Assembly (NCBI RefSeq): GCF_001522545.3
Contig: NC_031768.1
Span: 6,633,555 to 6,697,554, forward strand
DNA from: Parus major
Taxonomy: Eukaryota > Chordata > Aves > Passeriformes > Paridae
DNA: 64,000 nt
Direction: 5' to 3'
The notes below the pieces were generated by a model. The model was not told the origin of the DNA. It did not search any database and worked only from the letters and a program-made list of their open reading frames with translations. The position numbers and the translations under genes are program-made. Positions 49,723 through 62,700 of this stretch are shown here, in pieces (position 1 is the first letter of the stretch; every line of letters starts with the position of its first letter).

Positions 49723-51540
49723 TTCAAAAGAGAAACACTATTTCAAACCAAAGCAAGTATGAAATGTAGACAGAATGCCCAGCAACCTTAGTCATACCTC
49801 AGCCAGGAATTTTCACCTCTAAGTTTCACATAAAACATTGATAGGAACTTGCACCTGGGAGGCAGGAAGGAGAGGAGCTTGGGGAATGATGTCTGAGATT
49901 GGAGCGGTGTCTTTCCAGGAGGGTCCCCAGATTTGGGCTGCCATGAGAGGGTGGGTTTTGCCAGCCTGGCTGCCTCCTGTTCTCCCACAAAAAGGGCACT
50001 GGGAACCCCCACAGCTCACCCAGCTGCCAGCACAGCCCTGCCAGTGCAGCACACGGGCACACCAAGGGACACACACTGCACACATTGTGGTGGGAAACCA
50101 AAGGGGTTCAGCAGAGGCTGCTGAAAGCTTTCCACACCTGCAGTTTGGTGGTGGTCACCAAAATGAGGTGGTTTCAAGGAAAAATAAATACCTTATCAAC
50201 AGCTTGTTTGGCACACTCATGGTCGTATGAAAGGCATCAGTCTCAGCCAAAAATATTGTGTACTCTTCTGAAGAGGGAAAAAGCTTGAAAGGCTAACCCT
50301 TATATTTCCTTAGGGGAAAGAAAAAGAAAAAGTGAGGTGTCAGGGCAATCAATTCACACAAATCAGAGCTTTTAATTTCAATTCCAATCAGGACAATCAA
50401 TTCACACAAATCAGAGCTTTTAATTTCCATTCCAACCATACCTTTGTACATGTGTGTGCATTCTAGTTAGCCTGACTGCAATACAAAGACACTTTGAACC
50501 CCAGAAAATAGAGTTCTGGTTATGTAATTACAAGAAAACTGCATTTTCACAGTTTCAAAAATTCTCTATCAATGTTCTGAGCAAATATTTGTATTGAAAC
50601 CCATAATTTGGATTTAAATGAATAGGAATTTTCTGACAGGAAATATTAAATTTGAAGTCAGCCATAATGTAAAGCTTAGCTGTAACTCATTGTTCTGGTA
50701 TTCATAGATTAGAGACCAGCACTTGACCTTCCCTTGAATCTTGGCAAATCACACCTTTAGTCAGGCGTTAAAGGAGGGGAGTAAGATAGGGAAAGCACAC
50801 TCCATGCCTTCTTCTCCAATTTAAAACTGAGCTTGCATTTTAGAATAATAAATTTAAACTAGAAGCTAAAGTGTGTATCAAGCCCTAACTGCCTATTAAG
50901 ATTAATTTAAACCAAGCAGATAATTTTTAACAGTAATTTCTCCATCACAAAAAATTCCATGCAACCACTCCATAAATAAATACAAATTTGCCCTGGCATC
51001 ATCTGAAAGAGCCCCTCCCTCAGGCTGGCTTCTTGTCACAGCCAAGTGCTTAATAAGTTGTGGCTGGAAAATCCCAGGGAAAGCTGGAGATTTTTATGAG
51101 ATGAGCACTGATTGTGCAGGAGCCTGCAGCTATTGCTGACCTGCCTCTTTCACAGAAAGAGGATTATTACACAAAGGAGTGCTAGAGATACTGTATGAAA
51201 AATACATTTTAATTTCCTTCTCAGCAAGAGAAGATGGAGAGAAGGGAAATAGGAACAGGCAGAGAAACTACTTCTGCAAGTGTTCTAGGGAGGGATTCCT
51301 TTAATATTATTATTATTGGTGTTACTTGGAAATTTCTTTAGAGGGTCTTTTATAGATGCACATGAACACATTCCCTGGTCCCACAGTCTTCTTTTATTTC
51401 CTCCAAATATATAGAGCCAGTCTTTTGCATACATAAACCTACACATACTCCCATAAGTATATATAGTCTTCTGGCTTTTCCCCATTGCTTCCCTTCTGCT
51501 ACTCCCTCCTTACCAATTATAGAGGTTAAACTAAAGAAAT
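49723..51540. other. Non-coding DNA with a 48-bp tandem duplication
   Basis: No gene is recognised. Open frames on both strands at 49788-50230 overlap and have no domain. The only clear structure is the duplication at 50346-50438 and an ATT microsatellite near 51305. Confidence 0.5.
50346..50438. repeat. 48-bp tandem duplication
   Basis: CAATCAATTCACACAAATCA and the following bases, including AGAGCTTTTAATTTC, are directly repeated with start positions 50346 and 50394 and very few substitutions. The unit includes TTTTAATTTC and CAATCAATTC AT-rich cores. High identity implies a recent event. Confidence 0.92.
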
Positions 51541-51549
51541 CCACTACTT

Positions 51550-52260
51550 GTCTCGCTAATTACAGTGCACATGGAAGGGCGTCCGCCCGGGCTTTTCTCT
51601 GAATTGTTGGTTGTCATGGGGAGACGGTTCCTGTGTTTAATGTCAGGGAGCTCCTGCCTCCCCCCGGAGCGGGAATGCCTTGCCCTCAATACCTTCGTTA
51701 AGCGCTCTCTCCTCTCGCTCTGCTGCCCGTCCCTGACAGCCGCATTCACCTGCCCATGCAGCTGCTCCTGCCCTCCCGTTCGCAGCCTCAGGTTCCTGCC
51801 CTGGTCCCCCTCCATCCTCCCATCCCCCTGCAGCGCGGCGCTGATGCTGCACCTCCAGCGGCTTCTTCACCTGTATCCATGACAACACGGGTGACATCAG
51901 CACCAGGGCTCAGCATCACCGCCACGACTCCAGAGCAATTAGATGCTGATAACGCCTTTTTAATTGCAGCTGAAATGTTTCTGGTAACGAAAAAAAAAAA
52001 CAAAAAACAAAACAACGAGAGGGGGTGGATGGGAGAAAAGGTGTGGAAGGTGGAGGAAGATCCCTCGTTCTTTGCCGGCTGTCTTTGCAGCCACAGCACC
52101 GCGCTGTCCCCAGGCGCCACACGGCCTCGGCTGCTCTCAGAAATATCCTTTCCTATCCCTGGAGCGGTCACCGGCATCCTCAGCACCGCTGAGATCAGCT
52201 GCAAGTGTTTGGGTGGCCCCTGGTGCCTGACGCGCTGCTGAGAGGAGCGCAGGGGTGACA
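51550..52260. promoter_or_regulatory. Second CpG-enriched region, candidate promoter or enhancer
   Basis: By hand count about 37 CpGs lie in 51541-52260, far above most of the window. Two sites resemble RFX X-box half-sites: GGTTGTCATGGGGAGAC (51609-51625, a full-length but 4-base-spaced match) and CCATGACAAC (51877-51886). A GGGTGACATCAG CRE/AP-1-like site follows at 51890-51901. Open frames through it (for example 51756-52241 plus and 51788-52294 minus) overlap and are explained by base composition. Direction of transcription cannot be told. Confidence 0.45.
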
Positions 52261-55200
52261 TCCCTGCTGTCCCAATTCGCATTCCATTAGGCAAGGAAGC
52301 ACACGGCTCTCCTCAAGCCAAACTCCGCCCTCACCTCTCAAAAAGGGGCTGAGCAAGACCCTGGGCATGTAGCACACCTTGCCACTGCCAGAGTGATGCT
52401 GTAGCAGGTGGGAAAAGTAGGCTGGGATGTCACCTGTGTCCCTTTGCAGGAGGCCCCATATAGACACACAGGCACAACCTGATTTTACTTATCTGTCTCA
52501 GCTTGCTGTGCTCACCCTGGCCAGGATTAGCTCGGGGAGAGCTGTCCAGAGCAGGACACCCCCACAGGGTCTCTGCAGTGTGGGGCTGGTGACCTGTGTC
52601 ACATCTTTAGGGGCTGCAGTGCTGACACAGCCGAGCAGGGCAGAGCTGCTGCCATTCGAGCACAGAAGAGCAGCACCAATGCCTCATCATCCCCTACAAA
52701 GGCAACTTCTCCTAACAGAGAATTTTCCCAGGCACAGAACAGGGAGAAAAAATAACTTCCACCTAATCAGATTTGTGTAGGAGCAGCCCTCCTGACTGGC
52801 CTGCTGGCAATTGGTATTAACAATGTAGGTCAGGTCAGCCTGACAACCAGAGGCTCTCAGCAGCAGCCTCCTGGCAGTGGGGGAGCAATCACATCCCTCA
52901 ACCCTCATCCCCCACTTCAATGCCTTCTCCTCAAGCTTTCCCTCTCACACCAAGCCTGAGAGCTTGGGGCTCTCTGCACCTTTGGGGCTGCCCTTCACCC
53001 ACTACCTGGGGCATGGGGAGCAGGTACATCCCTTACCTACTGCTCACTTCTCCAAAACCCTTGGGGAGTGACTCTTTTGTACCAAGTAGGCTTTTCTGCA
53101 AAGGGAAGGGCTCATAATCTCAACACCTGGCAGCTCTGAGACCTTTGGACTACAGAGAACCCATTTGTCAGTCTTTCATCACACCAGACAAGTTTTAGCT
53201 TCAGTTCTTTGTCAGCAGTTCAGGCAACAAACTCACTCCTCATAAAAGAAACAATTGTTCATGGTCTATGATGTTACCCAATATCAGGTAAGCTTCAGAC
53301 TATCCTGGTTCCTAATTTTACCAGGGAGAATGTCTTCAATATCCTACAGAACTCTCTTCTCCCTGGGAAGAGAGCCTGTGAAGCTGCTGGTCCCAAGGAT
53401 GAGGTGAGACTGAATGCAGGGAGCAAACCTGTCTTGGCAGCTGGGGAGGGAGGTCTGGCCTCATTATCAAAAACCTCAGAAGATATAAATCTTACAATCC
53501 TCATCTGGGAGGTGAAAGCTCCTTGTTGGACAGGGCTGCCCTTGTGCTGTAACAACAAACATCAGACAGGAAAGAAAAGGTCGAGAACCAAACAAGAACA
53601 AAGGGAAGGAGAAAAGGCAGAAGTTTGGGTGAGAAATAGGAAGACAGACCAAAGAAGAGAAGAAAAAATGAAAATAGAAAATTGTGTCCAGTTAAATTTG
53701 GGAAGAAAGTAAGCAGGGGGGGAATAGTAAACTTTGAAGCTGTTCTTGAGGGCTTCCCTCTTGCAATTCTGTGTGATGACCTGGTATCTTGGGTATCACA
53801 CCTCAGATTATATGGGAGGACTAGACAATTAAATTAGAAATTAAAAAGAAACTTAATGGTTACAGCCACTGCTAGGGATGCTGCTGCAATGTTATTTCAT
53901 GGTTTGATGTAGTTACTGACATTTATCTCTATAAAGGGCCTGGTCATCTCTCACAGGTATGTGGCAACGTGGTTTGGAGTTAGATTACTGACAAAGACGT
54001 TGAATAATTTATTTTTATAATCTTGGACAAATTTTAGCATAAAGAAAAGCAGCTAGTTCATATTATGGTCTTTGATGTTAATCCATGTGGATTTATATTA
54101 GTTTTTTGCTATCTTATTTGTGTGAACTCCTTTCCCCATTTAGGAGTGTAACTGCACTTCCTGGCTGTCAGTGGCCTTTTAGCTGAACCATGAACTGATT
54201 TAAATTGAGTATTGGACTAGTTACTCTTTGTGCTCCATAGTCCTATAAACTGGGGAGGATTTAGGTTAGGAGAAGACTACTATGGACAAAATAAATGTTT
54301 AAATCCTTATCTGGTTTGACATGTTCTCTGTAAATGTTAATCCAACATCTTATTTCTGAATTTACAAAAATAAGTTGAAACAGAGTAGAATAGTATCCAC
54401 CCACAGCTACAGATGTTGTTGGCAATTTTTGAAGTGTACTGAGGGTGGATCATCAGCTAGACTGGGCAAAAATATATACACCCAGTGAAAAAGCAGAAGA
54501 AAATATAAAAAAGGAGATTTTATTTTTTAATGGTCTCATTCTGGGAAAACCCAGAGTAACATTTCCAACCCATGATGCACCATGGGTGCTAGCTGAATGA
54601 TCGAGGATGGAATGACTGGATGGAAACTTATTTGGAAAAAAACCTGTACTTGCTTAGTTTTAGCTGGAGAGAGGGAAGGATTCCACTTTCTTTGTCCTGG
54701 AGGCAGGAGCAAGGGCCAGGGTGGGTTTGGGCTCCTGTGAGATGAGTGGAGATTTGTTTTGAAGGGCAGCTGCTTTAAGTGGGAAGAAGGAGGTGACCTG
54801 AGGAGAGCTGAGGCCTCCATGCCTTTCCTTAGGCTGAGGTGGAAGGGAGGACAGCCAGCTCCAATGCAGAAAAGCTCCTCTCTGTGAGCTGCTTGCTCAG
54901 TATTTTCCCTTTTGTCACCTGAGGGAACTTTCACCTCAGATCCACCCAGGAGAGGCCCTAAGCAGGGCTTCAGCTGCTGCTGGAGCTGGCAGGATGAAGG
55001 CTGAACCTGCCACACAGCTTCCATCTCAGATCCTGCCCCCAAATTCTGTGTTTTTTTCCAGCTGTCTGGGCCCTCAGCACAACCTGAAGGAGCAGCTCTG
55101 TCCCTGGACAACTGCACTGCCCGGATCACAGCACCCTCCTTGCAGTGTCAGCTTCCCTGATCTCCCTGTTTTCCGTAAATTCAGAGTAAAACCGAGAATG

Positions 55201-58014
55201 TCTTCAGCAGAGAAGAGGAGCAGGCCCTACCAGCATGTGCTGCTCTGCTCTCTGACAGCTCTGGGTGCCACATTATCTCCTCACTGCGGGCTCCCAGCGT
55301 GCCATCCTGCGGGATACACCCGCTGCCTTTGGAGCAGCTGGATTCTGTGTGCTCAGGCTGTTCTCTGGCATCCCTTCTGCACTTCAGCCCGTGAAACCCT
55401 GCACATTTCCATCAGCAGAAGGGCTGGCTGAAACTTATGATTTCTTCCAGGCAGGAAACGGCTGGAAGTGTGAGCTTAGAAATCCACCAGAGCCTTCATG
55501 TGAATCCTGCAGAGCTATGCCAGGAGCTGATAAAAAATGAATGTCTAAAATTAATTCCCAAATGCAAAAGTGAGCATCTAAATTAACAGACTGACTTTGG
55601 GAATCGTTGCCTTCTCAGACCATATGGAACCAAGATAATTTGTTTATGTGGTTCAAGATGGGTTCAGAAATCCAGTTTTTGGTACCCAAATCCAAAAATC
55701 TCATTTTAACCTCATTTATTTAGGTGTCTTTGTACACTTAGCAATCTATTCAAGATGATGCTAACTTGACCTGTTGCAGAGCAGTACTGGGAGTAAAGTC
55801 AAATCAGCAGATGTCTTTACTGCATTTCCACCACAGGACACCAGTCCCCCCTGGCCCATCAGCAGAAGAAAGCTGGTTGTATAAAGAGAATGGCAGCTGG
55901 GCACGTTGAGTTTCCATGTGAGTCACCTGCCCCACATGCCATATTGCAGGCCCATCCTCACTCCTGGAAATCCCAGATGGCCTCAAGCAGCTGATTTCAA
56001 TCCCATCTTTGATGCTGTGCACTGCTGGCCTGGCTGCTGGACTGACCCTCTTGGCATAGAAATGGGAGAGGACTTTGTGATTTCAGAGCTACGTTTGATT
56101 TAAGGAACATTTCTGCAGAGGGCTCACACGATGGATGCCCCTGGTATCTCCTCACTGCACATTTCAGCCTCCATCCTCGCTCAGCCCCAGCTGGGGCTCC
56201 CTGTGGGACCACGCAGACTCTCTGGGCCCTCTGACAAAGTTCCAGTCACAGAGGTGGGGCATGGCAGCAACAAAAATGCTCTGGCTTTTGTTTTTGCATT
56301 GTTTCCTTCAGATGGAGACATGGATTGAGAGATTAACTAGCCCTGGTAATGGCCATGCCTGTCGAATTCGACTGCTGGGAATTAGCTTGTCATTCTGTGC
56401 CTGGTTTACAAATGGAGGGAAAATGGTCTAGTCTCCATTCAGCTGTGCCACTTCTCACCCCAGAATTGCCTTTGCAGCTCATGTTTGAGCTGCAAGCATA
56501 CATTTTCCTCTTTCCTCATTACACTTCCAGCTCTCTCAAATATTAAATAGCAGGTGCTTAGAATAAAACATATTATTCTGACAAACATTTTCATCATGAG
56601 CTAAATTGGCACATACTAACTGCTTTAAAATACTTACTGAGTAATTGAATACAGCAGTACAGGTTACTATGCAGATGTCTGTCTCTAATAGTTTACGATT
56701 ACACACATTTCCCTCCTAAAGGGAGAGACGGTTCCACAAGTAGCAAAAAAAAAAAAAAGGAAAAAGAACAGAGAGCCCTCATGCTACCCCCATAGGATAT
56801 TCTTAAAAAAACAGATGGTTGTATTTTGCAGAAGCTTTTGAAGAAAACTTTAAAGAACTATGCAAATTTTTGCCATTGCTTTTTTTGGTTTGCATATTTC
56901 TCCTCAGTTTCCTTCTCTATCACAGGATTGCAAATCTGTTTCAGCCTATAAATAGCTTTCTTCTTGCAAGCAAAGAGCTTTGTAACAGCAAGATATATGT
57001 TCCAGAGATGGGGGAAAGGAGGAAATGATTATCATTATTCTTTATCTTTTAGGAAATTCTAGATTGTTACGCTCAGTTCTTTACATTTGGTTAACACGTC
57101 AGATCAAAACCATAATCCCTGCCCCAAGGAATTTACAGGCTCAAAGGGACACCTTCCAACAGTAAATTACATTCTTGTCTGAAATAGCTTTACCCACCGT
57201 TTTGACAGGTAGCACTTTTTGCCAGGGGGACAAAAGCAAAGGGAAAGCATGTTTCTCCATTTTTGTACCCTGGATTGCAGCTCCCTGTGCACAGTCCTGC
57301 TGGCCCCTTGCCCTTCCCCTGTTGTGTGCTCAGCATGGAGGTGTCACACCTCCACCCTCCTCCTCAGCTGTGCCCAAGGCTTGTCCTGCCTTTTCAGGGG
57401 ACGTCAGGCTCTGCCCTAAAGAGTGCACCCCTGGCAGAAATGTCCCTGCCTCAGGTTCAGCAGTGCTGGAGACAAGGAACAGAGACATGCCAGGGATGCC
57501 ACGGCCTCCTGCAAGTCTCTGCACAGCACAAAACCTGCTTTCAAGCAGCCTTTCCTAAAGGCAACACTTCCCGTCACTTTCTCTCCCAGTTAAAGCTGGT
57601 GGTGAGTTATATAAATAGATGGGACGTGTGGTTCCAGATTCCTTCCAAGGGTGTGCTGAGGGAAACGTGCTCTGAGTTTGAGCAGCCTCTGCATGCCCAG
57701 TGCTGCCACATTGAAGAGCTGGTCTTTGCTGGCTGTGTCTACTCCAGCAGAGTCACAGGGTGGCCTGGGTCCCTCGTCATCTGTACTGATCACCTCAAAG
57801 AGCATGCTGCTTTTTCCTCTAGCCCATCTACTCCCCCAAATTCCTGGGAAAAGGTGACCAGTGCACATGTCCAGCCCTTTCCTGCTGTGGGGTTGAGAAA
57901 CACCCCAGGCCCACACACAGAGACGAGTTTGGAATTACTGCTGGGGTCTCTACACTGGGTGTCCCAGCACCGTCACCCACTCATAGAGGTAAGATAGACA
58001 TTTCTAGGTGAACT
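52261..58014. other. Non-coding DNA
   Basis: About 5.7 kb without a supported gene. The longest frames are 54536-55129 (minus, 197 codons) and 57263-57997 (plus, 244 codons). Both lack recognisable domains and splice context and lie in GC-moderate patches, so I regard them as chance. An A-run lies at about 56745-56758. Confidence 0.5.
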
Positions 58015-58077
58015 TCAGAGCTGGGCTCGATGTTCCTTGTGGGTTCCTTCCAACTCAGAAGATTCTGTCATTCTGAT
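58015..58077 (+). mobile_element. Short CR1 3' tail
   Basis: Only the last roughly 60 bases are recognisable: GCTGGGCTCGATGTTCCTTG, then TGGGTTCCTTCCAACTCAGA and a degenerate TTCTGTCATTCTGA. It resembles the CR1 tail type ending CCAACTCAGAA rather than CCCAAACCAT, hence probably yet another subfamily. Confidence 0.8.
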
Positions 58078-59057
58078 CTGTGTCCTGGGGACCAGCCATC
58101 TCTTCTTGCAGCAAGCCTCGCCACATAGAATTGGGGATGGAAGAGCAGCCCCAAACCCTTTATTTCTCTCCATCCTGGGTACCAGAACTGCTCTGCTTCA
58201 CCTTTGGGATAGCTGTTCTTGGTCATGAATCCCCCTCCTCCAGGATCACTACACTTTGTGACCATGCTTTCCTGAAACTAAAACAACCAGCACCATTTTT
58301 ATTGAATGGTACTGGCAATAAATGTCTCTGTTTTCTCCAGGCTTTTGTTTTGTTTTATCTGTTGAATACCTGTTAGATAAAGCAAATCAGACCTATTAAA
58401 GCTCTGCTTTATCTTTGTATATTGGCAAATGCTGTTGAAGCCCACATTAGTTTCCAACTGTGCAAACAATTTTGGTTTTCTTTTTAACAAAATAATCAGC
58501 CACTAATAGCAAGTACTGGAGTGGTGCTGTTCTGTAATTTAGCAGTGCTGCATAGGATTCAGAAGCCTTTTGCAATAGGTGATTTAGTATTTTAATGCTT
58601 TTTCTACTACTCCTTAGAATAAGGAATAACAGGAAACGGTAGTGACATATCAGAACCTGCATTTCACTGCAAACTGCTTAAGTTAAGGGCCACTGAAGTG
58701 TGACCAATTGCCAGATATTACTATGCCAGGTCTGACATGTCAAGATAGAATAAATGAGATGTCCATCATCACAAGATGAGCTATAGACTCGTTAGAAAGT
58801 ATTGTCTTAGTGCAATGGACACAACAGTGTAGGACACGTTTAGCTTGGTTTGTTTGTTCCTCTCAGTGTGTAAACAACCTACGCCTGCTTTCCTCCAGAA
58901 AGGATAATTATTCTTAGATGAGAAACATGGGCTTTTTGCTAGGCTGGGACAGTATTTGTGGCAGAAGTAATTGACATTAATAAATCCTTTCTTTGTCAAT
59001 ACTTTAACCTTATTAAGGTGCCTTCAATATTGATGATGGGTCAGGCTGCTCTTTCCC
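58078..59057. other. Non-coding DNA
   Basis: AT-rich and unremarkable. No gene, RNA or named repeat recognised. Confidence 0.5.
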
Positions 59058-59741
59058 ATGACTTCAGGTATCTTTCAATCTGTATCAATCTTGATGCTGT
59101 ATATTGAGAATGATCCAGTCAGACCTAACCTGTCAGCAGCCTCTAGGCTGAGCCTCTGCAGAATGCTTATAAAACTTGTTCAATCTACTTCCTACAAGGC
59201 TCCTGAGAAGGAGCCTTCCCCTTCACACTTCAGAGCTCTCTATTGTGTCAAAAAGCAACAAGTGAGAGCAGTGTTTGCAGTCCATAAGAAAGCCTTTTTG
59301 GAAGATCTTTGGCTTATTGGTTGTTTGACAGTCCTTTTGATCAAGTGGCCACTTGTGTTGACATCTTATACCCACGTGGTCCACACTTTTCTGTGGGTAT
59401 TTACCAGACTACAGAGTCTAACTCTGGCTATGGAATTGGCTTGATATTTGCAGAGCATCCATGCAGATAGGATAAATGAAAAGAGATTGACAGTCATGAA
59501 AACTGAGTGTCACGCTCAGGTATTCATAACTGGAGAGCAGTGTTTGGCAAAACAGAGAGACTGTTCTGTCAACAAACATTCAGGTGAGATTGCATGCAAC
59601 ATTCACATCCAGGAGAGGAAAATTCAGTCTGTAGCTTGGACTGAATTTGGCAAAGCATGTAGTTTTCAGAGAGAATCTTCTCCTTACACAGGGATTAAAG
59701 AAATCATCATCAGAGTACAAGACTCTGTTTATATGTCCTGA
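59058..59741 (+). other. Long plus-strand frame interrupted by one stop (unidentified)
   Basis: From an ATG at 59058 the plus frame is open for 128 codons to TGA at 59442-59444, then open again in the same frame for almost 100 more codons to TGA near 59741. Only one internal stop in about 227 codons is unusual for AT-rich DNA. The first half contains a basic, coding-like stretch (KAPEKEPSPSHFRALYCVKK) followed by a hydrophobic stretch. I recognise no family. It could be decayed coding DNA, an old retroelement, or chance. A stop (TGA at 59034-59036) lies just upstream in the same frame. Confidence 0.15.
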
Positions 59742-62700
59742 CCCAGCACATGTTGAGAAAAAATACACAAGAGCAGCTATTCCATTCCCTGGGGTATAAA
59801 TTGGTACAGCTCCAGTGAGTCCATGATTTTTTCACTTGTTGAAGAAAACCCTGTGACAGCTAGTCAGTGATGGTGAACACCCATCCAGCTCAGCATAACC
59901 AATAATGCCCATAGGAATGAATATTACCCTGGAGGCTCTGTGATTTGCTTGTAGATGCTCCCAAAAACCCAGGACACAAAAAAGAGATAGCCTTCCCTCT
60001 TATTTTTTTTCTTTTTTTAAGTATGAAGGTGGAAATAAAATAGTCAGCCTCATGGCATAAGTTGTTCCAAAATAGTCTGTTACAATTCATGTGAGATTAA
60101 ACAGTGAAGAATGGAGCTGACCCTGCCTTGACAGGACAGGCCTGTAGGACAGCAGGGTTTCCTGACAGCTTTCAGAATAGGCTGAGGAATAGGCCATAAG
60201 GAATAACTGCATCTTCATGTACAGACTTTTATACTTTTTCTAATGTCCACAGAGGCCATCAGTTGGTCTCTGCCCATTGACATCGAGCTAGTCCTAGGAG
60301 TGATGTGTTAAATCTGTCTAAGAAAAGGACAATAGAAATGGCAGTTAACATTACTGAGGGGAAATTCAATTTGGCTTGGAGCAGAAGAAGCATCTTGACC
60401 AGGCCAGACAAACTATTATAAGTGCAGTTAAAGATATATTGCTGGAGTTACAGCTGTATCAGAAAAAGAGGGAATTTTCTTGTGTCAGGAATTAGAAGGT
60501 CTTTCAGAGGGCAAACAGCTTGCCTTAAGCCACTCAACAAGAAATGCTGGATTCAGAGGTGAGCTCACAAATATTTCCTTGGTGTTGGTCATTAAGACCT
60601 TTCAGTCTGTCTTGCCAGTGGATGAGTCAATAATTAATACTCCTGTTACTGGAATATTTAAAGATTAATACATCAGAGGATTAGCTAGCACTGTGAAAGG
60701 AAACATGAACAAGCTAATTCTTACCTTGATAGCCTAACATTAACTTTAAATCACTCTATACTTTGATTTAGATTTGTACCAGTTCCCTCTGGAGCTGATT
60801 TACCCCACCACCCTCTTCTGATGCTCTGTGTTATCCAATACACCTTCTGAATAAAATTACAAAGGCTTGACTGAGAAACACCAGGATCTAGGGCTACATC
60901 AAGTGTCTGAAATCTTCCATTTGGCTTTCAGTACTGCTGTGTAAGTGCACATCAGAATGCTCTGTCATAACTGCTAAACCTTCACAGATGTTTTGGATAC
61001 AGCTGTTTAGGATACAGCTGTTTTGGTGGCAGAACTGAGTCCCTGTTATAGTGTAATTGCCAAATCCTCTCCTCTGCTCTAGCCCACGAGCTCTTGTCTC
61101 TGCCTCAGCCACTTTTCTGTGCCTAGAAGTCTTCTGGGTCCAGTGCCTTGTCAACCTGTGCAACTTCTTACTGCCTAATTATCTGTTCCAGTAAAATCAT
61201 GAAACCTTTTTACATTTTTCTTTCTCTCCAAGGAAAATAGATCTCAATCACTAGAAAATGACCTTCAGCTTCTATTGCGAACAATGAAACAAAAATCTTT
61301 CTGGGTAATATCAGTTTCATCTGTACTTTTCCATTGTCATGCCTTGAAGTCTCATTAGTTGCTGGAAATTTCTTGGGGTTTTAAAGAATTTCTTTGTGTT
61401 TATCCTGATTTTCTTGGCAATGTCTGTGCTGTTTATAAATTTAATTTAACTGCCTTTATCAAATTCATCCTTGCCTCCTCCCTCTGCTGCATTCAGAATA
61501 ATCCCAGCAATTGTTGTCGTGAATCACTTGAAGATGCTTTATTAATTTATTTCGGTCTCCTGAGGTTTCCAGTGGTACAGGCAACCTCAGTGCATTTCAT
61601 TCCTTGGAAGGACTGTTTAATTTTCCTTCCTGTGAGGAGGAATGAAGGAGCTCCTCACATGCTGGTACAGAAAAGCCTCACAAGGTGAAACTGGGAGCGG
61701 TGTTCCCTGTCACATGGAAAGCACAGAGAGAGCTTGTCAGAGTGCAGGGGAAGCCACACAGCAAGAATTGCCAGCAGGGAGGGATGGCCTTACCATGTCC
61801 TTTGCCTGACTGCTCCCAGATGCAGCTTTCTGAGCAGCTCATCACTTGGGTTTTTATCTTTCAGTATTAAATGGAGGAGAAATGTGCTCAAAATGATGTA
61901 AGGCAAGGGCGCAGTCCTGCGGTCGAGGGCATTATTTTATATTCTACTCTGCTGTAGCTTCTTTACTATCAGTTTGAACATTTTCCTTTCAGTGCCTCGT
62001 CCCAGTGATTTTCAGGGAAACTTGCTGTTTCTTTAACTAGTCTGGGTAAAACTGCAGGCTCCCCTGGATTTAAAGATGTGTGTGTCCTGCTTGCATGAGG
62101 ACAAAGAACCCTGAGGTTGTTTGTAGGACTGGGTGTTCCTTGGGATTGCAGACCATATTATCATTTGAGCCAAATCCATCTCAGTTATTCTCATAGAAGT
62201 GACTCTTAAAATTCAATTGTTTTGACTTTCCTCTTAGGTTTTCACTTTTATTTAACTCCCAGGCCTAATAAAATTATAATTGTGACTTCCTAGCATTATT
62301 ACCCTTTATTCTGTATATCCTCTCCTTTAATAGTTTCCTAATTCTCTGCAGTTAAAAAGTCTTCCACATTTATGCTCTTGCTCTTTATGTCTAACTTCTA
62401 GCTTTTACCATCACTATATTACACAGAATTGATGAGTTAATGGCTGTTTCCCTTGGTGAGTAGGAAAATAAATAATTAAGGGTTTGGTATTGGTAAAGGG
62501 TTATGGTTCTAGACAGATCCTGAACTGAAACTAAAACCTTAAACATAATTTACCTTTTCACTTGTTAAGGTTTTATTCTGTCCTTCCTTTGAAACTTTCA
62601 AATAGTATTTTTAAATAAGCTCCTGGAAAGCTCCTCTGTCCTAGACAGGAACTCTTCCAAGAAAGCAGCTCAGGAAATTCCTGTGCATTCTTTGAGCTGG

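Noticed and set aside
54536..55129. 197-codon minus-strand open frame
   Set aside because: Low-complexity Ser/Pro/Leu composition without homology or splice context.
56819..57028. 69-codon frame with a hydrophobic stretch resembling a small membrane protein
   Set aside because: The hydrophobic part comes from T-rich DNA (TTT/CTT/TTG codons), which often gives false transmembrane segments; no splice or promoter support.
57263..57997. 244-codon plus-strand open frame
   Set aside because: No recognisable domain, no splice or promoter context, and an overlapping minus-strand frame; most consistent with chance.
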